NCBI RefSeq assembly: GCF_000327285.1
Contig: NZ_HE998572.1
Span: forward strand, 29,496-93,495
Direction of reading: 5' to 3'
Length of the DNA: 64,000 nt
DNA from: Holdemania massiliensis AP2
GTDB lineage: Bacteria > Bacillota_I > Bacilli_A > Erysipelotrichales > Erysipelotrichaceae
A program made the position numbers and the translations under genes. Shown piece after piece: positions 35,149 to 43,298 of the stretch (the first letter of the stretch is position 1; every line of letters starts with the position of its first letter). The notes under the pieces are model-generated. The model worked only from the letters and a program-made list of their open reading frames with translations, made no database searches and was not told the origin of the DNA.

Positions 35149-36171
35149 TTACGGTCTGTCCTTATACATCATTTGATAGTAGTTCTGATACTCGCCCTGC
35201 AGGATATGTTCCCACCATGCGCGATGGTTCAGATACCAGTCGATTGTCTGGGGAATTCCCGTTTCAAAGGTATACTTCGGTTTCCAGCCCAGCTCAGTCT
35301 CGATCTTTGTCGGATCCATCGCATAGCGCAGATCATGACCTGGACGATCCTTGACAAAGTGAATCAGAGATTCAGGTTTATGCAGTGCGGCCAGAATGGT
35401 CTTGACCACTTCCAGATTCGTTTTTTCATTATGTCCGCCGATGTTGTACACTTCGCCATCGCGGCCCTTGCGCAGAATCAGATCAATGGCCGTGCAGTGA
35501 TCGTAAACATGCAGCCAATCGCGGACGTTCATGCCATCACCATACACCGGCAGGCTTTCATCAGCCAGTGCCCGGCTGATCATCAGCGGAATAAGTTTTT
35601 CTGGGAAATGGTAAGGTCCATAATTATTGGAACAGCGGGAAATCGTCACTGGCAGCTTGAACGTGCGGTGATACGCCTGAACTAACAGATCGGCACCGGC
35701 TTTGGCAGCGCTGTAAGGGCTGGAAGTATGAATCGGTGTTTCTTCAGTAAAGAACAGATCCGGACGATCTAGCGGAAGATCCCCATACACTTCATCGGTA
35801 GATACCTGATGATAGCGCTGAATTCCATACTTACGGCAGGCATCCATCAAAACCTGAGTTCCGATAATATTGGTTGTGATAAAGACTTCCGGGTCTTCCA
35901 CAGAGCGATCAACATGCGTTTCTGCCGCAAAGTTAACGACCATATCGAACTTTTCTTCAGCAAACAGCTGATCAATGAATTCCCGATCCCGGATATCACC
36001 TTTCACAAATTTGAAATTCGGCTTATCCATAATCGGTTCGAGTGTTTCCAAATTTCCGGCATAAGTCAAAAGATCCAAGACGACAATCTGATCTTCTGGG
36101 TAAGTATTAACCATGTAATGAGCGAAATTACCGCCGATGAATCCGGCGCCGCCTGTAACTAAAAATTTCAT
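35149..36171 (-). CDS. rfbB: dTDP-glucose 4,6-dehydratase
   Basis: 340 residues, normal length. KFLVTGGAGFIGGNFAHYM is the NAD-binding Rossmann motif. TDEVYG (in QVSTDEVYGDLPL) and the SDR pair Y-x-x-x-K in SSPYSAAKAGAD mark the active site; the family motif NNYGPYHFPEKLIPL and WLHVYDHCTAI follow. It makes dTDP-4-keto-6-deoxyglucose, the branch point for rhamnose and other deoxysugars. The start overlaps the stop of the SDR gene upstream by four bases. No rmlC or rmlD in the window. Confidence 0.97.
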   Translation of the reverse strand: MKFLVTGGAGFIGGNFAHYMVNTYPEDQIVVLDLLTYAGNLETLEPIMDKPNFKFVKGDIRDREFIDQLFAEEKFDMVVNFAAETHVDRSVEDPEVFITTNIIGTQVLMDACRKYGIQRYHQVSTDEVYGDLPLDRPDLFFTEETPIHTSSPYSAAKAGADLLVQAYHRTFKLPVTISRCSNNYGPYHFPEKLIPLMISRALADESLPVYGDGMNVRDWLHVYDHCTAIDLILRKGRDGEVYNIGGHNEKTNLEVVKTILAALHKPESLIHFVKDRPGHDLRYAMDPTKIETELGWKPKYTFETGIPQTIDWYLNHRAWWEHILQGEYQNYYQMMYKDRP

Positions 36172-37070
36172 GAATGAGTTCTCCCTTGTTCGTTTTTTAT
36201 TCGTTCAATTTCTTTTTGAATTCCGTCCTGCAGCGACGTCTGAATTGTAAAGCCTGTCAGTCGTTTCAATTTTTCAATATTGAGCACAATCTGATCCACA
36301 ACCGGGACTTCACTGTTGACGTGATGAACCTCGATCGCCTGCCCCGTTTTTTCCTGGACTTCATCCAGAATTTCAGTCAGACTGGTTGCGGTTTGCGAAG
36401 CCACATTCACCACTTCGTTGGCAATTTGATGCTTTAAAAGCAGCTGAATTGCCCAGGCAAAGTCTTCGATATAAATGTAGTCCCGGCTGCTATGCGGGGA
36501 AGCCCACATTTCAAAGACTTCATGATTCAGTGCCTTTTCGATCAGGATTGGGATAACACCTTGCTTCTTATCGGTTGTCTGATGTCCGCCATAGGGATTC
36601 GCTAAACGCAGGATCAGATAAGGCAGCCCTGAATTGCGAATGACTTGTTCACAGCGAGTCTTGCTTCGAGCATAGAGTGTAATTGGATGCAATGGCGCTT
36701 CTTCACTAATTGGCTCAGAAGCGTTGCCGTATACCGTACCTCCAGAGGACATAAAGATAAACAGCTTCGCTCCGCGTTGTTTTAATTGATCTAGTAAAAA
36801 TGCATATTTTTCTTCTACGCCACGCAGCGTTTTTTCTTCATCTTCACTGCGGGCATTGTTGGCAAGCAGGGAAATGGTATCAATGACAACGGCGTCTTGA
36901 AAATCGATTTGATCGAGATCCTCAGCTGAAAAAGCATTGATTTCTTTGAAATGGCTGCACAACGGCGTATAGGGACTAGGCAAGCCGATGACTTGCGTTT
37001 CCGCTTCTGCACTGAGCAGTGAAGCAAGATTGTAGCCCAAATAGCCGCAGCCTAATAGTATGATTTTCAT
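36168..37070 (-). CDS. NAD-dependent epimerase/reductase of the extended SDR family
   Basis: 300 residues from ATG 37070, which follows AAAGGAGTCGCG. N-terminal MKIILLGCGYLGYNLASLL is an SDR nucleotide motif with the last glycine spacing seen in RmlD-like and NDP-sugar epimerases. The active site is MSSGGTVYG and Y-x-x-x-K in TLYARSKTRCEQ, then RLANPYGGHQ and SRDYIYIEDFAWAI. It resembles UDP-glucose epimerase-like proteins rather than RmlD. Wedged between rfbA and rfbB with overlap, it probably acts on the RmlB product, giving dTDP-fucose, dTDP-6-deoxytalose or a related sugar; this is inference. Confidence 0.85.
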   Translation of the reverse strand: MKIILLGCGYLGYNLASLLSAEAETQVIGLPSPYTPLCSHFKEINAFSAEDLDQIDFQDAVVIDTISLLANNARSEDEEKTLRGVEEKYAFLLDQLKQRGAKLFIFMSSGGTVYGNASEPISEEAPLHPITLYARSKTRCEQVIRNSGLPYLILRLANPYGGHQTTDKKQGVIPILIEKALNHEVFEMWASPHSSRDYIYIEDFAWAIQLLLKHQIANEVVNVASQTATSLTEILDEVQEKTGQAIEVHHVNSEVPVVDQIVLNIEKLKRLTGFTIQTSLQDGIQKEIERIKNEQGRTHS

Positions 37071-37080
37071 CGCGACTCCT

Positions 37081-37971
37081 TTATTTGTTATAACTGGTGA
37101 CAAAATTCCCGGAAGCCACCGTTCTCAGATGCTCGCCATACGGTGATTTTCCATAAGAATCGGCAGACTCCAACAGTTGCTGGGTATCAATCCAGTGATT
37201 GTAGAATGCAATTTCTTCTGGAACTGAAATCTTGATGCCTTGTACTTCTTCAATGGTTTTTACGAAATTGCTGGCCTGAGCCAAAGAGCTGATCGTGCCG
37301 GTATCTAACCAGGCAAATCCGCGGCCGAAAACAACACAGTCAATTTCGCCTTTTTCCAGATAAATTTTGTTCAAATCGGTGATTTCATATTCACCTCGAG
37401 CGGATGGCTTCAGATTTTTCGCGTATTCGACGACGCGATTGTCATAGAAATACAGGCCAACAACGGCATAGTTCGATTTCGGATTCTCCGGCTTTTCTTC
37501 AAGAGAAAGAACTTTGCCTGTCTTGTCGAATTCTACAACGCCAAAGCGTTCTGGGTCAGGAACATATTGACCAAAGATCGTCGCCCTGCCCTTATTGTTT
37601 TTGGCTTTTTCCAGCATTTCACTGAAGTGATTGCCATGGAATATATTATCTCCCAAGATTAAGCAAACATCCTCATCGCCGATAAATTCTTCACCTAAAA
37701 CGAAGGCCTGAGCCAACCCATCCGGTGAAGGCTGAACTTTATAAGATAATTGAATGCCGAACTGATTTCCATCGCCCAGCAAGCGCTGAAAATTAGGCAG
37801 ATCCTGCGGTGTTGAGATAATTAGAATATCGCGGATTCCTGCCAGCATCAGTGTTGACAGGGGATAATAAATCATTGGTTTATCATAGACAGGCAGCAAT
37901 TGTTTTGATGTCACTTTGGTCAACGGATATAACCGTGTGCCGCTGCCTCCAGCAAGAATAATTCCTTTCAT
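37081..37971 (-). CDS. rfbA: Glucose-1-phosphate thymidylyltransferase
   Basis: 296 residues, full length. [31 protein letters not shown] is the sugar-nucleotidyltransferase signature; DNIFHG holds the metal-binding aspartate, then [20 protein letters not shown] and FAWLDTGT complete the active site. It joins glucose-1-phosphate and dTTP to dTDP-glucose, the first step for dTDP-deoxysugars. Ten bases separate it from the SDR gene. Start ATG follows GGGAGGAAATCC. A candidate promoter with a palindrome lies upstream; it likely drives the four-gene sugar-nucleotide group. Confidence 0.97.
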   Translation of the reverse strand: MKGIILAGGSGTRLYPLTKVTSKQLLPVYDKPMIYYPLSTLMLAGIRDILIISTPQDLPNFQRLLGDGNQFGIQLSYKVQPSPDGLAQAFVLGEEFIGDEDVCLILGDNIFHGNHFSEMLEKAKNNKGRATIFGQYVPDPERFGVVEFDKTGKVLSLEEKPENPKSNYAVVGLYFYDNRVVEYAKNLKPSARGEYEITDLNKIYLEKGEIDCVVFGRGFAWLDTGTISSLAQASNFVKTIEEVQGIKISVPEEIAFYNHWIDTQQLLESADSYGKSPYGEHLRTVASGNFVTSYNK

Positions 37972-38003
37972 GGATTTCCTCCCAAACTCATTAATTCTTC
38001 ATT

Positions 38004-38031
38004 ATTTTAACATAGTTAGGCATTGAATGCC
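38004..38031 (-). promoter_or_regulatory. Candidate promoter with palindromic operator before rfbA
   Basis: Minus-strand extended -10 TGTTAAAAT (38012-38004) with a perfect palindrome GGCATT-C-AATGCC at 38031-38019 where the -35 region would start. The palindrome may be a regulator site; no -35 match. Confidence 0.4.
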
Positions 38032-38120
38032 ATTCATTCATCGAATTGTAAAAGGAGTTTAATCGTCTCTCTTTTCACAAAGAAAAGAAGACCAAGCAAA
38101 TCAGCCTTCTTTACAATAAA

Positions 38121-40448
38121 TTACTTAAAGATTTTACCAAACAGGTTGAAAAATTTATTAGGGAAGATAAAGGCAGCAGGTGGTTCTCCGTTTCCTTCGC
38201 CTTGTCCATCTCCAGCTTGATTGGTATTCTCACCATCATTACCACTCCCACCATCTTCACCTCCGACTGGCTCATCAGTAGAATCCGGACTTTCGGGCGG
38301 AGTTACAGGTTCCGAGGGCTCTTCAGGAGTTGGGGTTGGTATTGGGGTTGGTGTCGGGGTCGGCGTAGGTGTTGGGGTTGAAGTAGGAGATTCTGTCGGA
38401 GTTGTAGAAGGTGTAGGTGTCGTTGACGGAGTCGGTGTTATTGTTGGTGTCACGGTAGGCGTTGTCGTCGGTGTAGAAGTCGGATTCGCAATACATCCAA
38501 CACCGCCTGTATTTAAGTCAGAGTCATTCTTTGCATAATAACCGCTTTCGCAGACACAAGCGTTTTTCCCGGAATCATAGTAGGAGTTCGCAGGGCAGTT
38601 CTTCGTGGCGCCTTCATGGGTAATCACATTCACTGTGATTTCCGTTACGTTTTCAGTTTTAATTCCCGGACGAACACTTTGTCCTACAACTGTGTTTTCA
38701 GCATAGGAATCAACGTAGCCTTCCTGTCCTTGATGAATCTTATTAACATAAATCGTAATCTTTCTTGATGCTGCCCACGCCTGAACTTCAGACAGCTGTT
38801 TACCACTGAAGTTAATCACGGTATCTGGAACTTCATCATGGATAATCGGTTCTGAGTAAGTTTCATTTGACAGAGTCGGCGCTGTGAAGACCCAGTTGGC
38901 ACTGAATGAAATTGCTTTTGGCGCGTCGATTTTAGAATCTAAGTTAATATTTCTTAAAATTGCATTCCGGTTATCCGTAACTGAACCTTGGTAAACACGA
39001 TAAATATAAAGATTCAGCTGCATACTTTCATTCCATTTAGAGGAACCATAGCCTGTAACACGGGAACCTACCATGTTAATAACATTGGAATTTTTAACAT
39101 AGCTGCGGTTCATCTTCTTAATCGAATAGTTAAACAAGCTGATCAGCTGGTCCACCGTGAAGTTTGTCGATACATTCTCACCGGCTGCATCCAAAACCTT
39201 CAGCGCTTTATTCACATCTGTTAATTTCATAGCTTCCGTCAGAATAGCTTGGATGACCTGCTGCTGATTCGCTTGGCGCTGGAAATCGCCGTTTGCGTAG
39301 AGATGACGTTCACGAGCATAAGCCAACGCCTGCTCACCATTCAGTCGGTTTGTTCCAGCTGGAACCCAAACGGTCATCTTGCCCCGGGCATCCGATTTCT
39401 GACCAACGAATTCATAAGGATTTGTGATGATGACCCCACCTAAGGCATCGACCATTTCAACGACGCCGGCAAAATTACTTTCAAAATAGAAATCAATATC
39501 TACATCCATTAAATCCTCAACCGTATCAATCGTACACTGACGGCTGCGGACACGGGCATGGGTGATCTTATCTTCAGACTTGCCGGCATAACAAGCGATT
39601 GGAACATAGCTGTCACGGGCAATCGATGTTAAAGTCACCTGCATGCTGATCGGATTGAAAGAAGCCAGCATTAAGGCATCCGAACGCTGTTCATCAGTAC
39701 CGATAATCAGAACTGTAAACGGTTCCTTCGTGATATCTTTATCAGAACCTGATTCCGTTGTCACAGTGATATTCTTATCAAAGGTTAAGATAGCTTTGGT
39801 ATTGTCCAAAAACTCACTGTAACCGTCATTGACTTCAAACATGGCAACATAGTTGCTGGGTAAAGCTGCCGCATCAATTTCACCACTGAACAGTGCCATC
39901 AACATACTGTTGTAATCATCGTATTCGTGATAGGTAACATTAATCTTTTTAGCTTCCAATTCCTTTTTCGGAAGGATGTATCCTACCTGTTCCTCGGTAT
40001 TGGATAAAATACCAAAGGTTTTTCCTTCCAGATCATTAATGTCATTGATTGTGAAATTATAGCTTTCACTGTAAACAACAAACGAAACTTCAACTTTTTC
40101 ATCGGTAGTACCGGTATTGATAATCTTATCAATGTTTTTATTCACTCGTGTTGTAACATAGGTTAAAGCGCCTCCGGATAAAAAGGCAATCACTAATACG
40201 CCGATGGTGACATACAGGATATTCTTTTTCATCGCATAGGCATTGTAAGCAATTAATCCATTCAACAACAGAAGAATCACTAAGATAACAACATTAATTA
40301 CAACAAACATGGATTTGCTGAAATTGCTGTAACGCGTGATGTTCAGAATGCCTAAGACCATTAAGATATCGGTCAGAATTGCAATGGCAGCCAGAACGAA
40401 GTTAATATTGGAAAGTTTACGTTTACTCATTTTATTCTGTTTCGTCAT
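38121..40448 (-). CDS. LCP-family ligase with binding-protein-like, PASTA-like and P/T-rich modules
   Basis: 775 residues, far longer than usual LCP proteins (300-450). Three N-terminal helices (about 16-36, 46-68, 76-98). Residues about 120-225 resemble half of a periplasmic binding protein (DINDLEGKTFGILSN, MALFSGEIDAAALPSN). The LCP catalytic domain spans about 243-410, with TSIARDSYVPI, KITHARVRS and ALAYARERHLYANGDFQRQANQQQVI, the conserved D/R residues for pyrophosphate-lipid binding. A PASTA-like unit (about 540-612) follows, then a four-cysteine segment CPANSYYDSGKNACVCESGYY...C, a threonine-proline repeat (about 655-708) and an acidic-glycine tail. LCP enzymes attach polymers to peptidoglycan, so it should anchor this locus's glycan. 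Start follows AAGGAGGTTAGCT. No convincing terminator. Confidence 0.9.
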   Translation of the reverse strand: MTKQNKMSKRKLSNINFVLAAIAILTDILMVLGILNITRYSNFSKSMFVVINVVILVILLLLNGLIAYNAYAMKKNILYVTIGVLVIAFLSGGALTYVTTRVNKNIDKIINTGTTDEKVEVSFVVYSESYNFTINDINDLEGKTFGILSNTEEQVGYILPKKELEAKKINVTYHEYDDYNSMLMALFSGEIDAAALPSNYVAMFEVNDGYSEFLDNTKAILTFDKNITVTTESGSDKDITKEPFTVLIIGTDEQRSDALMLASFNPISMQVTLTSIARDSYVPIACYAGKSEDKITHARVRSRQCTIDTVEDLMDVDIDFYFESNFAGVVEMVDALGGVIITNPYEFVGQKSDARGKMTVWVPAGTNRLNGEQALAYARERHLYANGDFQRQANQQQVIQAILTEAMKLTDVNKALKVLDAAGENVSTNFTVDQLISLFNYSIKKMNRSYVKNSNVINMVGSRVTGYGSSKWNESMQLNLYIYRVYQGSVTDNRNAILRNINLDSKIDAPKAISFSANWVFTAPTLSNETYSEPIIHDEVPDTVINFSGKQLSEVQAWAASRKITIYVNKIHQGQEGYVDSYAENTVVGQSVRPGIKTENVTEITVNVITHEGATKNCPANSYYDSGKNACVCESGYYAKNDSDLNTGGVGCIANPTSTPTTTPTVTPTITPTPSTTPTPSTTPTESPTSTPTPTPTPTPTPIPTPTPEEPSEPVTPPESPDSTDEPVGGEDGGSGNDGENTNQAGDGQGEGNGEPPAAFIFPNKFFNLFGKIFK
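38325..38483 (-). repeat. Microsatellite-like P/T-coding repeat inside the LCP gene
   Basis: Hexamer-type units of GGTGTN/GGNGTN (plus strand) encode TP repeats, the longest being TPTPTPTPTPTPIPTPTP. Replication slippage would change the tail length in steps of two residues without breaking the frame if by six bases. Confidence 0.8.
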
Positions 40449-40459
40449 AGCTAACCTCC

Positions 40460-41146
40460 TTAATCATAATGATCGAAGAACTGTGCAATCTCATAACGTC
40501 CATTGTTATCGACTACAGTGAAATAACCTGTCTTCTGAAAACTATTGACATCAATTTTAGAACTGGATTTATAATTCCAAGAAGCTTCAACATAATAAGC
40601 TTCATATTCTTCTCCAGAATAATGTTCAAATTTTCCAGCATAAACGACATCCGTCAGTGTAATATCAGTCACTTCCAGTAAATTTTCGCGGCCATACTGG
40701 CTAATATATAGATCTAGATCTTTATAAAATTCCCAGCGTGACTGTTCTTGGAAACTGGTGAACATCGGTCCATAGATATACTGCAGACCGCCAACTTCAT
40801 AGTTTCCATCTTTATTGGTCCAAGTAAAATAATCGGCAATGAAGCACCGAACTATGGCTGCTGTTATTGCGTTAGGGTCTTTTCCTTTTAACGCTTCAGT
40901 CAATTTTTTGAACTCATCCTGCTGAAATTGAGTTGGATTGTTGCCAATAACATATTGATCATTCTTCATGGATGAAGTATTTGTTTTTTCAACTACTTCC
41001 CCGCTTCCCGCTGATTTTTTCGTTGAAATGCGGATGATATTGAATCCCATAACGGCAACGACAACTAACGATGCCGCCAGCATCATATAAATAATCTGTT
41101 TATTCTTTTTTGCTCGTTTCGCTTTCGCCTTATCCTGCTTACTCAC
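40460..41146 (-). CDS. Membrane-anchored NTF2-like protein
   Basis: About 228 residues. I prefer a GTG start at 41146 (7 bases from AAAGGAGG, and sharing a base with the TAG stop of the GT2 gene) over ATG 41152, which is only one base from that site. A lysine-rich tail leads to one membrane helix (IIYMMLAASLVVVAVMGFNII), then an outside domain of about 160 residues with an NTF2-like look: FIADYFTWTNKDGNYEVGGLQYIYG ... SWNYKSSSKIDV ... YFTVVDNNGRYEIAQFF. It lies between a CsbB-like GT2 and the LCP gene, so it may help the LCP step. Design similar to the protein at 17134-18474. Function unknown. Confidence 0.82.
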   Translation of the reverse strand: MSKQDKAKAKRAKKNKQIIYMMLAASLVVVAVMGFNIIRISTKKSAGSGEVVEKTNTSSMKNDQYVIGNNPTQFQQDEFKKLTEALKGKDPNAITAAIVRCFIADYFTWTNKDGNYEVGGLQYIYGPMFTSFQEQSRWEFYKDLDLYISQYGRENLLEVTDITLTDVVYAGKFEHYSGEEYEAYYVEASWNYKSSSKIDVNSFQKTGYFTVVDNNGRYEIAQFFDHYD

Positions 41147-42093
41147 TAACATTCCTCCTTTTGCTGTTCATATTTTTTACGGATGATGTATTTCGGACGT
41201 TTTTTGGCTTCCATGTAGGTTTTGGATAAATATTCACCAATAATACCTAAACTCAATAACTGAATCCCTCCCAAAAACAAGATGATGACAACCATTGATG
41301 GATACCCTGCTACTGGATCGCCAATAATCAACGCTTTCCCAAAGACAAACAGCATATAGAGAAAGGCAATGATTGAAACCAGAATTCCAAATATTGTTGC
41401 CATGCGCAAGGGTGCAACCGTAAAGGCAACAATTCCTTCAATGGCGTAGGCAAACAATTTCCAGAACGACCAGCTTGTTTCACCAGCAACACGTTCCACA
41501 TTTTCATATTCCAAATAAACTGTTTTGTATCCAACCCATGCGAAGATCCCTTTTGAAAAACGATGATATTCCTGCAAGGATAACACGCTGTCCACGACTG
41601 GTCGTGTCATCAATCGGAAATCCCGAGCTCCATCCACAATTTCAACTTCCGTAAACTTATTGATCAGCTTATAGAATTGTCTGGCAAAGAAAGAGCGGAT
41701 TTTCGGCTCTCCCTTTCGTGTTACACGCCGTGTACCCACAATGTCGACATGCTGCTCATTCATCACTGTAAACATTTTGGGTAAGTACTCTGGCGGATCC
41801 TGCAAATCAGCGTCCATTACCGTAACATAATTTCCCGTTGCACTTTCCAGCCCTGCCAGCAATGCGCCTTCTTTACCGAAGTTTCGGCTAAAATCAATGA
41901 CGATGACATGCTCAGGATGAGCATCGTGGAGTTTCGTTAATTCTTCTAAGGTCTTGTCGCGGGAACCGTCGTTGACAAAGATAATCTCATAATCCATTTT
42001 CATAGCGTCTACGACTTTCGTTGTTTCGCGGTAAAAGATGTTCACCGTTTCCTGTTCGTTATAACAAGGAACTACGATTGATAGCTTGTCCAT
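41146..42093 (-). CDS. DPM1/CsbB-like GT2 that loads undecaprenyl phosphate
   Basis: 315 residues from ATG 42093 with GGAGGTTAGAT upstream. GT2 domain: LSIVVPCYNEQETVNIFY, FVNDGSRDKTLEEL, FSRNFGKEGALLAGL and VMDADLQDPPEYLP, the DPM1-type rather than SpsA-type metal motif. Two C-terminal helices (MATIFGILVSIIAFLYMLF and VVIILFLGGIQLLSLGIIGEYL) match CsbB/GtrB/ArnC. Such enzymes make undecaprenyl-phosphate-sugar at the inner leaflet, which a GtcA-type flippase and a GT-C such as YfhO then use outside. With five YfhO proteins in this locus it is a likely donor source. No GtcA gene is seen. Coupled with the genes downstream. Confidence 0.92.
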   Translation of the reverse strand: MDKLSIVVPCYNEQETVNIFYRETTKVVDAMKMDYEIIFVNDGSRDKTLEELTKLHDAHPEHVIVIDFSRNFGKEGALLAGLESATGNYVTVMDADLQDPPEYLPKMFTVMNEQHVDIVGTRRVTRKGEPKIRSFFARQFYKLINKFTEVEIVDGARDFRLMTRPVVDSVLSLQEYHRFSKGIFAWVGYKTVYLEYENVERVAGETSWSFWKLFAYAIEGIVAFTVAPLRMATIFGILVSIIAFLYMLFVFGKALIIGDPVAGYPSMVVIILFLGGIQLLSLGIIGEYLSKTYMEAKKRPKYIIRKKYEQQKEEC

Positions 42094-42120
42094 ATCTAAC
42101 CTCCGCAAATTCACCATTTA

Positions 42121-42149
42121 ATTATAAAGGAGAAATTCAAGAAGTACAA
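42121..42149 (-). promoter_or_regulatory. Promoter of the CsbB-like GT2 / NTF2-like / LCP operon
   Basis: Minus-strand TTGTAC (42149-42144), 17-base spacer, TATAAT (42126-42121), 28 bases before the ATG at 42093. Confidence 0.78.
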
Positions 42150-42198
42150 ACAATTTCCTGAATTGTCATGATTCCTTAATATTTTAAAATCAGTGATC

Positions 42199-43161
42199 TT
42201 ATTTTTTAAATCGATGAAATAGTTCGGAATAAAGCATAATATTCCAATTGCTGACTGTTTTGAAATAGCGATTCTTCATGCCTCCTAACGATTTTAAATA
42301 GGGATTTTTCTTCCAATTTGGGAAGCATTCATTTAAGCGATCCCAGCCCATTTGAATCGTTGTCCGGCGGTCTTGTTTATCTGATATCTTCGTGCTTCTT
42401 AAGAAAGAGTTCCCTAAAAAGAACTTAATATGCAAATATTCCAACTCATCATGATATTCCTTTTCCCAACCCTGAGATTTAAAATAATCACTAATGATTT
42501 CAAAAACATGAATCATATCTTTCACTTCATGGTTGTTCGTATGGGTAATCGAATTGCCTAATTGGACATAGCTGACAAAAGCTTCGTCAACAAATGCCAA
42601 TTTTGTGATATGCGGAGTCAGACAGTAAAGAAAGCAAGCATCTTCATACCGATATCCTCGCGGAAACTGTAATCCTGTCTTTCTGACAAAATCAGTACGG
42701 TAAATTTTATTCCACAGCGTTGCGAATAAATGAATCAACATGTCTTTGCCCGGAGCATAAGGGCCTTCTTTTTCTAATCGTTTTTCTTTGTCATATACCC
42801 AATTAAAATTAGAAATCACCACATCGGCATTTTCCTTTTTCGCAGCCGCGACCATTTTCTCAAACATATCCAGTTCGGTATAGTCATCGCTGTCCAGAAA
42901 GCCAAAGTATTCTCCCCGAACCTGAGCTAATCCAAAATTACGGGTATCCGCAATACCGCCGTTTGTTTTCTTAAATGGACGAATTTGCGGATAACGGGCA
43001 GCATAATCATCAATGATCTGCTGACTGTTGTCTTTTGTTCCATCGTTGATCACAATGATTTCCATATTTTCAAGTGTCTGATTCACTAACGAATCAAGAC
43101 ACCGAGGAAGGTATTTTTCAACATTGTAGACTGGTACAATCACACTGAGGATGGGTTTCAT
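42199..43161 (-). CDS. GT2 family glycosyltransferase
   Basis: 320 residues, soluble. LSVIVPVYNVEKYLPRCLDSLV, VINDGTKDNSQ and FLDSDDYTELDMFE (about 91-104) form the GT-A core; RYEDACFLYCLTPHI is in the acceptor half. Similar overall to the GT2 at 26913-27872 (both have an EKYLPxCLDSL start, and a WNKIYRTDF-type block), so they are paralogues. Start ATG follows AGGCGGTGGAAC. It has its own promoter and is followed by another promoter, so it is probably a single-gene unit. Sugar specificity unknown. Confidence 0.92.
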   Translation of the reverse strand: MKPILSVIVPVYNVEKYLPRCLDSLVNQTLENMEIIVINDGTKDNSQQIIDDYAARYPQIRPFKKTNGGIADTRNFGLAQVRGEYFGFLDSDDYTELDMFEKMVAAAKKENADVVISNFNWVYDKEKRLEKEGPYAPGKDMLIHLFATLWNKIYRTDFVRKTGLQFPRGYRYEDACFLYCLTPHITKLAFVDEAFVSYVQLGNSITHTNNHEVKDMIHVFEIISDYFKSQGWEKEYHDELEYLHIKFFLGNSFLRSTKISDKQDRRTTIQMGWDRLNECFPNWKKNPYLKSLGGMKNRYFKTVSNWNIMLYSELFHRFKK

Positions 43162-43218
43162 GTTCCACCGCCTGCCTTTCTGATTTCTAATTTATTCAGT
43201 CCTGGTTTCGTTTTACCT

Positions 43219-43247
43219 ATTATAGCATTACTACAGGTTTACAACAA
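43219..43247 (-). promoter_or_regulatory. Promoter of the GT2 gene at 42199-43161
   Basis: Minus-strand TTGTTG (43247-43242), 17-base spacer, TATAAT with a TGC extension (43224-43219). Confidence 0.7.
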
Positions 43248-43270
43248 TAGACCTGATAAAAGTTTCATTG

Positions 43271-43296
43271 AAATAAAAGCCATGGTCTCCCATGGC
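43271..43296 (-). terminator. Terminator after the tandem polymerase-like genes
   Basis: Minus strand: GCCATGG (43296-43290), loop GAGA, CCATGGC (43285-43279), then TTTTATTT. Placed 2 bases after the stop at 43299. Confidence 0.82.
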
Positions 43297-43298
43297 GA

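Noticed and set aside
38325-38483. Regular repeat that looks like a short CRISPR or satellite array
   Set aside because: It is in frame inside the LCP gene and encodes Thr-Pro units; no spacers or cas genes.
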